Shown one piece after another: positions 25,254-32,995 of a DNA stretch of 39,391 nucleotides. A program made the translations under genes and the position numbers. The notes under the pieces are model-generated. The model had not been told where the DNA came from. It ran no database searches and worked only from the letters and a program-made list of their open reading frames with translations. The DNA is taken from positions 1 through 39,391 of the forward strand of contig CAXBLA010000030.1 in NCBI GenBank assembly GCA_963976625.1. Reading direction: 5' to 3'. This stretch comes from UBA1924 sp963976625. Lineage in GTDB: Bacteria > Planctomycetota > Phycisphaerae > Phycisphaerales > UBA1924. The number at the start of each line of letters is the position of its first letter. Within the stretch, counting starts at the first letter, position 1.

Positions 25254-25275
25254 GTTGTTTCAGGCCTGAAACAAC
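25254..25275. promoter_or_regulatory. Perfect 22-bp palindrome upstream of the L11 operon
   Basis: The arms GTTGTTTCAGG and CCTGAAACAAC are exact reverse complements with no spacer, 76-97 bases before the rplK start. No T run follows on either strand, so it is more like a dimeric-protein operator or an mRNA hairpin than a terminator. The rest of the 536-bp divergent spacer (25179-25714) shows no convincing gene or strong promoter by eye. Confidence 0.55.
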
Positions 25276-25714
25276 CCATCTGTGGTTCGTACGGTTAATC
25301 CCTCCTGATGACACGCGCCAAAAGGTGGGCCTCGACTCTAGACCGTCCGAATCTGGGCGTCCACAGAATGCTTACCAAGATTGACACAATTCCGTTGCCC
25401 CACTGCATTTCTGAGAATTCCCGTCTGCCTAGTATCGGCTGATCCGTGTGCAGACCCGGGATCGACTTTGCCCGATGACGAGTAGCTGCCCAGCGGGGAG
25501 AATACCCCTGCTTGGATGGGAATTTCGTTGCGTAGGGTGCGTTATCGGACTATTTTGCGGACTGTATGGTCTGCTGGATATGGGCAATCCACAAAAGACA
25601 TGGAATCTGCCCGGTCTGTAAGGCGATAATTAGCCGACAGCCCAGATTTTCAACCGCCGACCGTCCTGCCCGTGCGTAGTGATTGTGTCGTTTCGATGTA
25701 TCGAGGAATACTCA

Positions 25715-27418
25715 ATGAACTATCCAACGATCGACCCAGCGACTGCCCCATCGACCGCCCCATCGGCCGCCCTATCGACTCTTGGGCTCCCGAGCCGGGG
25801 CTCGATCCTCCGTCGGCTCTCAATGGGCGCGTTGAGCTGCTCTTGCATCCTGGCGCTGGCCCCGGCGTTGATGACCTCGCAGGCTTTGGCCGAGGACGAG
25901 GGTGATTCGTTCTGGACCGAGTTTATCCCGAGTACGGATACGCGGCTGATCTTTGTGTCTTCTTCGGAGGGACGGGATTCGAACACGGGGCTGACTGCGG
26001 ATTCGCCGGTGAAGTCGCTGGAGAAGGGGTACGCGCTGCTGCGTGATGGTTCGCCGGACTGGATGCTGCTCAAGCGTGGGGATACTTGGAACGAGCCGCT
26101 GCCAGTTTGGAACAAGAGCGGGCGGTCTGAATCAGAAATCATGATCGTCGGTGCTTACGGCGACGAGACCGTCCGCCCTCAGATCCGCCCAGACAGCATT
26201 TCTGGCATTCGGATCTTTGGGAACATCGCTATTGAGCATGTCGCGTTTGTTGGGATGCATATCGAGCCAATGGACCGACAGCCAGACGAAACGCTATCTG
26301 CGATTGTCCTGCTCAAAAGTGTAGATAATATTTTGTTTGAAGATCTGTACGTAGGCGACTGGGGCGGCGGATTCAATCTCCAGGCATACAATGGCGCTGT
26401 AGGGACAGATGTCCGGGTCAATGGGTGTGTGGTTGTTGATTCATGGTCGGCTACAAGTCATGCTGGCGGTATATATGCACAGAACATCGATGGGCTCACC
26501 ATCGAGAACTGCGTGCTCGAACACAATGGGTTTAATGAAGAGCAGGGCGCGGATCCGACAATTTACAACCATAACATGTATATCAACAACGGGACGAAAA
26601 ATGTGATTGTCCGCAATAATATTGTCGCCAATGCGTCATCGCACGGTATTCAGCTCCGCCCGGGCGGAGTGGTTGAAAATAATCTCTTCTTGAACAATCC
26701 GATCGCAGTGCTCATCGGTGGCGGTACACACCCAGATGAAGGTGGCGTGACTGGACGCGTTACGAACAACTTGATCATGTATGGACGAGGCATATCCGAG
26801 AATCAACCCCGAAGCTGGGGGATCGATATTACCAATATTCGATCCGCTGAGGTCTCCGGGAACATACTCTATTCTGCTCTTCTCTCAGCCAATAGTCTTG
26901 GGATAAACATGCGTGATCACCGGAGCGATAGCTTTGGGCTCATGGATCTGCATGTGCACAACAATACAGTGGTGGACTGGCCTGGCGGTTTGACCATCGG
27001 CGAGCCGGGATCCCAATCCCATTATGAAAACATCCTCGTTGAGAACAACTCATTGTATCTGAATACCGAAGCAGATAACAAAACGATGATGAATGCATTT
27101 GACTCATCCGACAGCTCGCTCACCATACGGGGCAACCACTACACCAACATCGGTTCTGATGATCGAGCGTTCAATGATGCAGGGCGGTACCTAGACTCTG
27201 CTGCATGGTCTTCACAAGTTGACAGGCAAGGCGTGTTCAATACGGGCGCCAGCATGCCAGGTGGGCTTGGGATTGATCGGTACATGGCCGACAATGGGAT
27301 CAGCGGAGGCTTGGACGAGTTCATTGAACTGGCTCGGACGATGTCTCGACAGCACTTCAACCCTGTTATCCAGCCTGCCTCGGTATACGAATGGCATGCA
27401 GAGCGTTTGCCTGACTAA
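25715..27418 (+). CDS. Secreted right-handed parallel beta-helix protein
   Basis: 567 residues from ATG 25715, chosen because GAGGAA lies ~8 bases upstream. The hydrophobic run LSCSCILALAPALMTSQALA after an arginine pair is a signal peptide, so the protein is exported. From about residue 150 to 470 it is built of PbH1-type coils such as LTIENCVLEHNGF, NVIVRNNIVANAS and GRVTNNLIMYGRG, rich in Asn turns. This is the fold of pectate/alginate lyases and mannuronan epimerases. No catalytic set is certain, so lyase, epimerase and non-enzymatic surface roles are all open. It heads a plus-strand cluster with a glycosyltransferase and an O-antigen ligase-like protein, which suggests a polysaccharide substrate. 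Composition drops in GC after about 26,140. Confidence 0.75.
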   Translation: MNYPTIDPATAPSTAPSAALSTLGLPSRGSILRRLSMGALSCSCILALAPALMTSQALAEDEGDSFWTEFIPSTDTRLIFVSSSEGRDSNTGLTADSPVKSLEKGYALLRDGSPDWMLLKRGDTWNEPLPVWNKSGRSESEIMIVGAYGDETVRPQIRPDSISGIRIFGNIAIEHVAFVGMHIEPMDRQPDETLSAIVLLKSVDNILFEDLYVGDWGGGFNLQAYNGAVGTDVRVNGCVVVDSWSATSHAGGIYAQNIDGLTIENCVLEHNGFNEEQGADPTIYNHNMYINNGTKNVIVRNNIVANASSHGIQLRPGGVVENNLFLNNPIAVLIGGGTHPDEGGVTGRVTNNLIMYGRGISENQPRSWGIDITNIRSAEVSGNILYSALLSANSLGINMRDHRSDSFGLMDLHVHNNTVVDWPGGLTIGEPGSQSHYENILVENNSLYLNTEADNKTMMNAFDSSDSSLTIRGNHYTNIGSDDRAFNDAGRYLDSAAWSSQVDRQGVFNTGASMPGGLGIDRYMADNGISGGLDEFIELARTMSRQHFNPVIQPASVYEWHAERLPD

Positions 27419-27464
27419 GGCCTGCTTAATGTACTGATAAATGAAGACCCGAGAGCAGTGACAC

Positions 27465-28793
27465 ATGCCCACGAAACCCAGAGTTTTATTGATCGCTGAG
27501 TCAGCGAATCCGGAGTTTACCAGTGTGCCTCTGGTAGGGTGGTCAATGGCCGAGGCACTGCTCCGACATACGGATGCGCATTTGGTCACACAGATTCGTA
27601 ACGCCGAGGCAATCTCACGCTCGGGACTCCTCACACCAGACCAGTACACCGTAATCGACTCTGAGCCTGTTGCGAAAAAAGTGTACGCTGTGAACAAGGT
27701 ACTCCGAAAAATCGGTCTCGGCTGGACTGCCACGACCGCATTGGCTTCAGTCTCGTATATCGCATTCGAGCGTCTTGCATGGAAGAAGTTTTCGAGGGCC
27801 TTACGCGATGGCGAGTATGATATTGTTCATCGCATTACGCCCTTGAGCCCCACGGTTGCGAGCCCCTACTTCGCCAAAAAATGCGCTGCTCTCGGTATTC
27901 CGTTTGTGCTCGGCCCCCTAAACGGCGGTGTTCCTTGGCCCAAAGGCTACGATTCGGTCCGACGCAAAGAAGGCGAATGGCTCTCGTACATCCGTGGAAG
28001 CTACAAGCTGATGCCTGGGTATCGAGCGACGCGTCAGTGTGCCTCTGCGATTATCACCGGGTCTTGGGCGACGCGTTCACAGATGCCTAAGCGGGTTGAG
28101 CCCAAGTGTGTGTACATCGTTGAGAACGCGATTGATCCGAAGAGGTTTCGTGCACGGGCCGCGAGGGCAGTGTCCAAGCCGATCCGGGCGGCGTTCATCG
28201 GTCGGCTTGTGCCGTACAAGGGCGCGGATATCGTGATCGAAGCGGGCGCCGAGTTGATGCGTCGGGGCGAGCTGACCCTTGATGTCTTTGGAGACGGGCC
28301 TGAAATGGAGGCTCTGCGGGCCCAGTGTGGATTGCTGGGTGTTTCGCAGTGCGTGCGGCTGCATGGGTGGATCAACCATACCGAGTTGCATGCTCAGCTG
28401 GGCGAGTGTGATGTGCTCTCGTTCCCGAGTATCCGAGAGTTTGGCGGCGGGGTGGTGCTCGAAGCGATGGCGATGGGTCTTGTCCCGATCGTGGCGGACT
28501 ATGCTGGGCCCGGTGAGTTGGTGAGTGACACCACAGGCTTCCGCCTGCCGATTCGCCCACGCGACGGGCTTGTTGAGAGCCTTCACGGGGTGCTCGAATC
28601 GATCACGCAGGACCCCGAACAGCTCGTGGCGATGCGTCGGGCGGGGCTTGAGCTTGTTGATCGGCATTTCACATGGGATGCCAAGGCGCAGAAAGTTCTT
28701 GATGTGTATCGGTGGGTGCTGGGCGAAACGGAGAATAACCCCGAACTGAACGAAGGTTTTTTATCTTCTCAGCGTGCAACGCCGACAAAGTGA
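27465..28793 (+). CDS. Family 4 (GT-B) glycosyltransferase
   Basis: 442 residues. The C-terminal Rossmann half carries AAFIGRLVPYKGADIVIEA, DVFGDGPE and REFGGGVVLEAMAMG. In the last, Glu325 and Glu333 form the EX7E pair that binds the nucleotide-sugar donor in GT4 retaining enzymes. The N-terminal half contains FVLGPLNGG, seen in glycosyltransferases of exopolysaccharide loci. It probably works at the cytoplasmic face of the membrane, adding a sugar to a lipid-linked glycan; donor and acceptor are unknown. It lies 46 bp after the beta-helix gene and 60 bp before the membrane polymerase/ligase gene. Its first half is less GC-rich than its second. Confidence 0.88.
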   Translation: MPTKPRVLLIAESANPEFTSVPLVGWSMAEALLRHTDAHLVTQIRNAEAISRSGLLTPDQYTVIDSEPVAKKVYAVNKVLRKIGLGWTATTALASVSYIAFERLAWKKFSRALRDGEYDIVHRITPLSPTVASPYFAKKCAALGIPFVLGPLNGGVPWPKGYDSVRRKEGEWLSYIRGSYKLMPGYRATRQCASAIITGSWATRSQMPKRVEPKCVYIVENAIDPKRFRARAARAVSKPIRAAFIGRLVPYKGADIVIEAGAELMRRGELTLDVFGDGPEMEALRAQCGLLGVSQCVRLHGWINHTELHAQLGECDVLSFPSIREFGGGVVLEAMAMGLVPIVADYAGPGELVSDTTGFRLPIRPRDGLVESLHGVLESITQDPEQLVAMRRAGLELVDRHFTWDAKAQKVLDVYRWVLGETENNPELNEGFLSSQRATPTK

Positions 28794-28853
28794 AGGGGTT
28801 GCGTCGTCTGCTGAATCCCCTGCTCGATCAACACGCCCTGGGCCCACCCCCGG

Positions 28854-30251
28854 ATGACACCCAACTCACTCGCTACCCTCGTGCTCTTTGCCTGGCCTTT
28901 GGCCATGGGGTGTCTCACGCTGTTCGTGCCTGTGCGCCGTATTGTGCTGATCTCGATCGTGGGGGGGAACTTGTTCTTGCCTCAGATGGCTGTGGTGCTT
29001 CCTGGTTTTCCCAACTATTCCAAGCCGTTGTCTGCTGGGCTCGGGGCGTTGATTGCAGCGTTGATCCTTGCGGCTCCTCAGCTGTTTAACTGGAAGCCGA
29101 AGCTGATTGATCTGTTTATCGTGGCGTTTATCATCTCGCCGGGGACCAGTTCGTTGCTCAATGGTCTTGGCGCTTGGGATGCGACATCGCTGACCATCAA
29201 CCGTTTTCTGGAATGGGGTGTTGCGTATTGGGTCGGGCGATCGTTGTTCCAAGAGCAGCACGAGATCCGGGATCTGGCGATTGGGTTCGTGGTCGGGGGG
29301 ATGGCGTATGCACCGTTGTGCATCTGGGAATCGGTGATGAGCCCGCAGCTCAATCAGCAGCTGTATGGATTCTCGACTTCTCCATTTCTTATGAACTACC
29401 GCCTTGGCGGATGGCGGCCGGTGGTGTTTATGCAGCACGGGCTTGCGGTCGGCGCGTGGATGGCGGGCTCTACGATCGTGGCTTGGATTCTCTGGCGATC
29501 AAAATCGATTCCGCGGATCTTGGGGATCCCGATGAGTTGGATCGCTATCGGGCTTGTGTTGACGACACTCAACCTGCGATCTACTGGGGCGATTCTCCTG
29601 CTTGCTCTGCTGATTTGTGCCGGGGAGTTTGTTCAGCTTACTCGTCTGCGGCTGGCACTACTGGTTTTGATCCTGTTGCCGACGGGGTACATCGGGGTGC
29701 GGACGATGGGGTGGGAAGGCCAGCAGCTGGTAGAAGGCGCACGCGTTTTCGGCGAGGATCGAGCGGGCTCGCTTGAGATGCGGCTTGTCAATGACACCTT
29801 GATCGTGAACCGAGCGATGCAGCGACCGGTGTTTGGCTGGGGGGGCTGGGGGCGTTGGCGGGTCAAGGACCAGTATGGCCGGGACATCACGATCTCCGAC
29901 AGTTGGTGGGGCATTTTGGTCGGGACCTCTGGTATCTTCGGGCTTGTGGCGGCGTATGGGAGCTTTGTGGCCCCGATGTTTCTTTTGATCCGTCGAAAAT
30001 CACAGCGGAAGATCTTTGAAGGGGCCAACGGCGCGGCTTGGGCGATCGGCTTTGCGATCCTGCTGTTTGTCTATGACACACTGGCCAACGCGATGCCCAA
30101 CTCTTCGTTCATGCTCGCGGCGGGCGTTTTGGCATCGTTTGTGATGAGCCGTAATATGCGACCGAAGCGTCCACCTGTCCAACAGGCTGACGACCCCGGG
30201 GACGCCCCCCCACCACAACCAGCACGCAAGCGGCCTGTTGATCTTCGTTGA
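28854..30251 (+). CDS. O-antigen ligase/polymerase-like integral membrane protein
   Basis: 465 residues with about ten to twelve hydrophobic segments. A large polar loop around residues 310-360 (EDRAGSLEMRLVNDTLIVNRAMQRPVFGWGGWG) matches the pattern of the Wzy/WaaL-type family, where this periplasmic loop handles lipid-linked glycans. The cytoplasmic tail is proline- and arginine-rich. The role is probably polymerisation or ligation of glycan repeats. No Shine-Dalgarno is seen before ATG 28854, and no earlier start is open in frame, so coupling to the glycosyltransferase 60 bp upstream is possible. The gene ends 5 bp before the convergent gene. Confidence 0.75.
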   Translation: MTPNSLATLVLFAWPLAMGCLTLFVPVRRIVLISIVGGNLFLPQMAVVLPGFPNYSKPLSAGLGALIAALILAAPQLFNWKPKLIDLFIVAFIISPGTSSLLNGLGAWDATSLTINRFLEWGVAYWVGRSLFQEQHEIRDLAIGFVVGGMAYAPLCIWESVMSPQLNQQLYGFSTSPFLMNYRLGGWRPVVFMQHGLAVGAWMAGSTIVAWILWRSKSIPRILGIPMSWIAIGLVLTTLNLRSTGAILLLALLICAGEFVQLTRLRLALLVLILLPTGYIGVRTMGWEGQQLVEGARVFGEDRAGSLEMRLVNDTLIVNRAMQRPVFGWGGWGRWRVKDQYGRDITISDSWWGILVGTSGIFGLVAAYGSFVAPMFLLIRRKSQRKIFEGANGAAWAIGFAILLFVYDTLANAMPNSSFMLAAGVLASFVMSRNMRPKRPPVQQADDPGDAPPPQPARKRPVDLR

Positions 30252-30256
30252 CAGTA

Positions 30257-32188
30257 TCACCGGTGCGTGAGCACTGAGATCATGTGATCGCGGATGTCGG
30301 GGTCGAGGCCGTATTCGGTGGCGCGGTCGATCATGCGGAGGGCTTGGTCGTCGCGGCCTTCGGTCTGCATGATGACGGCGGTGGTGAGCCAGACGCTGGC
30401 CGATGGGTTGCGATGGCCCCAGCCGACGACATCAATGACGGCGTCGCGCTGCAGGCGGGCGGAGTCCTCGAAGAGGCTTGTCGGGACGGGGTCGTAGGCG
30501 AGTTGTGGGTCCATCGAGTAGGCGTAGCTGACGAGGGCGATGCCGTCGCCGCGATCGCCTGAGCGGATTTTGGCGATGCCCATCTCGCGCACGGCGGCCC
30601 AGTCATCCGGGTAGGCGCTGATGTGGGCCTGGTAGGCATCGAGGGCGAGGGCGGGCTCGCCGATGGACATCTCGAGTCGGGCGACTTCCAGCGCCGAGAG
30701 GGGCATGGCGTCGGGGAGGGTTTCGTACTCGATGGGTTGTTGGCTGTAGCTGGGTTGTGATTGGAGCTCGGCGTCGATGCCGTAGACCGGCCCTTGGTAT
30801 CGTTCCGGGACCGAGTGCCACCACCATGCGTAGGAGCCGACATAATGGCTCGATCCATACCAGCCGTACCAGGGGGATGCGTTCCAGTAGGGTCCGGTCC
30901 ATCCGAACCAGTAGACGGAGTAGGAGCCGTTGGTGCAGACATAGTCGGTGTAGCCGTCGTTGTTGTAGTCGCCGTAGACGTACCACCACCCGCTGGGGCA
31001 TGAGTCGCTGGAATAGAAATCGATGTCGATATGGATGTCGATGTCTCGGTCGCGATGTCCGCGTCGGCCGCGATCACCGTGACGATCATGGCCATCATGT
31101 CCGTCGTGGCGATCGCCATGAGCGTCGTCGTGATGCGGGTCTGGGTGCTCGCGATATTCGCTGGTGTGCTTTTCTGTTCGGAGATTGAGGGTGAGTTGGT
31201 CGTCTACAGAGTTTGAACCTGCCCCTTGTTCGGTTCCTACAGGCTGGGTCTGCGCGCGGGTCTTCTCGATGTAGGCTTGCTTGACGCGGGTGATGTCGAA
31301 GCCGGCGGGGGCTTGTTCGTAGAGCACGCCGGTGTCGGATGGTCGTGCACCGGATCGACCGTCGGCTCGTTCGCTTGCTGTTACTACGGTTCGCTTGACG
31401 CCCTTGGGCACGGAGCCGTTGGCATCGAGCTTGGTGACGAGCTGCTTGGGCGCGCGGGCTTTGGTGCGGGCGGCGGTGTTCTTGCGAGACTCGACCGCTG
31501 GCTTGGCCGGGGTGCTTCGGGGCGCGTTGATGAGCTCGCGGGTGGTCTTTGGGGTGGGCTTGGTTGTGTTTGTTGGGCGGGGGGTGAGGGTTGTCCGGGT
31601 GGTTGGACGCTGCGGGGTCACCTTGGTGGATGGGCGCGGGGTTGGTTTGACGGCTGGTTTGGGTGTCGGCTTGGTTGTCGGTTTGGTTGATGGGCGAGCA
31701 GCCGGCTTCGTTGATGGGCGCGGTGCGGGCTTGGCGGCTGGCTTTTTGGGCGGACGCGGAGCCGGTTTCGCTGCAGGGCGCGGGGCGGGCTTGGGTTTCG
31801 CCTGGGGCTTGGGTTGTGGTTTGGGCTTGGCTTTGGGTTGCGGCTTGGGCTGGGCACGGACGGGCTTGGCGGTTCGCTTGACTGGTTGAGGAGCTGGCTT
31901 GGCCTTGGGTTTGGGCTGTGGCTTGGCTTGGGGCTTGGCTTGGAGTTTCTTTTGTGGTTGGGCGAGAGGCTTCTTTTCGGGGGCTTCGATGTTGATGAGG
32001 GCCGCGCGGGCGCCGGTGGTTTCTGGGCGGAGTTCGACCGCGGAGATGGCCGAGCCGCTGATGGTGACGAGGGCGAGGGCGGTGCATGCAACGGATCGGA
32101 TGAGCCGGGACTTGGCGCTGCGAGCTGTATGCTCGGATGTCTCGTACGCGGCGCCCGTGATCTGTGATTGTGGTTGGATGTGTTGCAT
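30257..32188 (-). CDS. Exported mosaic protein: Pro/Lys-rich, His/Asp-rich, Trp/Tyr-rich and helical parts
   Basis: 643 residues from ATG 32188, chosen for AGAGGAG 7 bases upstream. A signal peptide (residues ~28-50, ending SGSAISA) is followed by ~170 residues of Pro/Lys/Ala/Thr/Arg repeats (about 73-245, KPAPRPxxKP type), similar in style to the TonB periplasm-spanning linker. Residues ~345-392 are packed with His and Asp (HDGHDGHDRHGD, then DIDIHIDIDF), a likely metal-binding stretch. Residues ~397-470 are extremely rich in Trp, Tyr and Gly with two cysteines and a calcium-loop-like DYNNDGYTD. The C-terminal ~150 residues are helical and TPR-like (MSIGEPALALDAYQAHISAYPDDWAAV). I do not recognise the whole; a cell-envelope role is inferred. 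Confidence 0.72.
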   Translation of the reverse strand: MQHIQPQSQITGAAYETSEHTARSAKSRLIRSVACTALALVTISGSAISAVELRPETTGARAALINIEAPEKKPLAQPQKKLQAKPQAKPQPKPKAKPAPQPVKRTAKPVRAQPKPQPKAKPKPQPKPQAKPKPAPRPAAKPAPRPPKKPAAKPAPRPSTKPAARPSTKPTTKPTPKPAVKPTPRPSTKVTPQRPTTRTTLTPRPTNTTKPTPKTTRELINAPRSTPAKPAVESRKNTAARTKARAPKQLVTKLDANGSVPKGVKRTVVTASERADGRSGARPSDTGVLYEQAPAGFDITRVKQAYIEKTRAQTQPVGTEQGAGSNSVDDQLTLNLRTEKHTSEYREHPDPHHDDAHGDRHDGHDGHDRHGDRGRRGHRDRDIDIHIDIDFYSSDSCPSGWWYVYGDYNNDGYTDYVCTNGSYSVYWFGWTGPYWNASPWYGWYGSSHYVGSYAWWWHSVPERYQGPVYGIDAELQSQPSYSQQPIEYETLPDAMPLSALEVARLEMSIGEPALALDAYQAHISAYPDDWAAVREMGIAKIRSGDRGDGIALVSYAYSMDPQLAYDPVPTSLFEDSARLQRDAVIDVVGWGHRNPSASVWLTTAVIMQTEGRDDQALRMIDRATEYGLDPDIRDHMISVLTHR

Positions 32189-32329
32189 GTCGTGCTCCTC
32201 TGGGTCTTTTCGTATTTTGGAGGCAATGGTTCCATGGAGAGCACAGGGGATGGGTAGGTGGACCCGGTGTTTGGGCATCAAGTCGCCCTGAGCCCCCACA
32301 AGGGCATGTTTTCCCGCTATGCTCGTTCC

Positions 32330-32959
32330 ATGAAGATCACCCACCAAACGCACGCGTTGCTGACACTGATTGTTGCTTTTTCCATCATTCCGCTCCTGGG
32401 CGGGTGCAATGCCATCCGTGGTGGCGGCGGGTCTGGGGGGTCATCGACGATCGTCTCGGACGCGAACAACAAGGAGTTCAAGGCGTCGTTCGATATCAAG
32501 GCGTACACGCACTTCGATGAAAACACGGCCGAGGTGTATCTGACGGACCTGAGCGACGAGCAGCTTGTCGCGTTCTTCGCCCCAGAAAACGACTGGTCCT
32601 CGATCTCGGGGACACTGGTGCAGGTGCACCTGTTCCTGGATCCCAAGCCGGGCAAGACACCGATTGAGCACACCGCCGCGACGGCGACGGTCCGCTACGC
32701 GATCATCACCGATGGTGAGGTTGGGCTCTACGACGGCGCCGGGTTCATGCTCCCGGGGCAGAAGCCGGGCAAGGGCTCGATCAGCGGCACGATCCGCTCG
32801 GCCCCGCTGCGGATCACACGCGCGACATCGGGGTTCAGCGATGTGTTCGACGCGGCGAAGCTCGAGCTTGAGTTTGATGCCAAGCTCAACGATGCGATCG
32901 CCGCCGAGCTCCGGGCTCGGCTCGATGCGATGGCGGCCAAGGCCCGGCCGGTGCAATAA
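32330..32959 (+). CDS. Small lipoprotein of unknown function
   Basis: 209 residues from ATG 32330. The N-terminus MKITHQTHALLTLIVAF leads to the lipobox LLGGC, so the protein should be lipid-anchored. A Gly/Ser linker (RGGGGSGGSS) follows, then a ~160-residue beta-rich domain with alternating hydrophobic strands (EFKASFDIKAYTHF, GTLVQVHLFLDPK). A helical end (AAELRARLDAMAAK) closes it. No clear ribosome site is seen; an in-frame ATG at 32306 is the alternative. It diverges from the mosaic-protein gene (141 bp between starts) and converges on the protease gene. Family unknown. Confidence 0.7.
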   Translation: MKITHQTHALLTLIVAFSIIPLLGGCNAIRGGGGSGGSSTIVSDANNKEFKASFDIKAYTHFDENTAEVYLTDLSDEQLVAFFAPENDWSSISGTLVQVHLFLDPKPGKTPIEHTAATATVRYAIITDGEVGLYDGAGFMLPGQKPGKGSISGTIRSAPLRITRATSGFSDVFDAAKLELEFDAKLNDAIAAELRARLDAMAAKARPVQ

Positions 32960-32995
32960 ACCAAGCCTGCTCAATCAACCTCGGCCCAACTCCGC

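Noticed and set aside
25300..25306. AGGAGG on the minus strand upstream of rplK
   Set aside because: No start codon at a usable distance; the next ATG opens a frame that runs into rplK out of phase.
25308..25442. 44-codon plus-strand ORF in the rplK upstream spacer
   Set aside because: No ribosome site, no hydrophobic or repeated pattern, and the bases before the ATG are an anti-Shine-Dalgarno-like string.
31618..32100. Possible CRISPR-like or satellite repeat at the DNA level
   Set aside because: The repetition is the codon pattern of the Pro/Lys-rich linker; unit length varies and there are no spacers.
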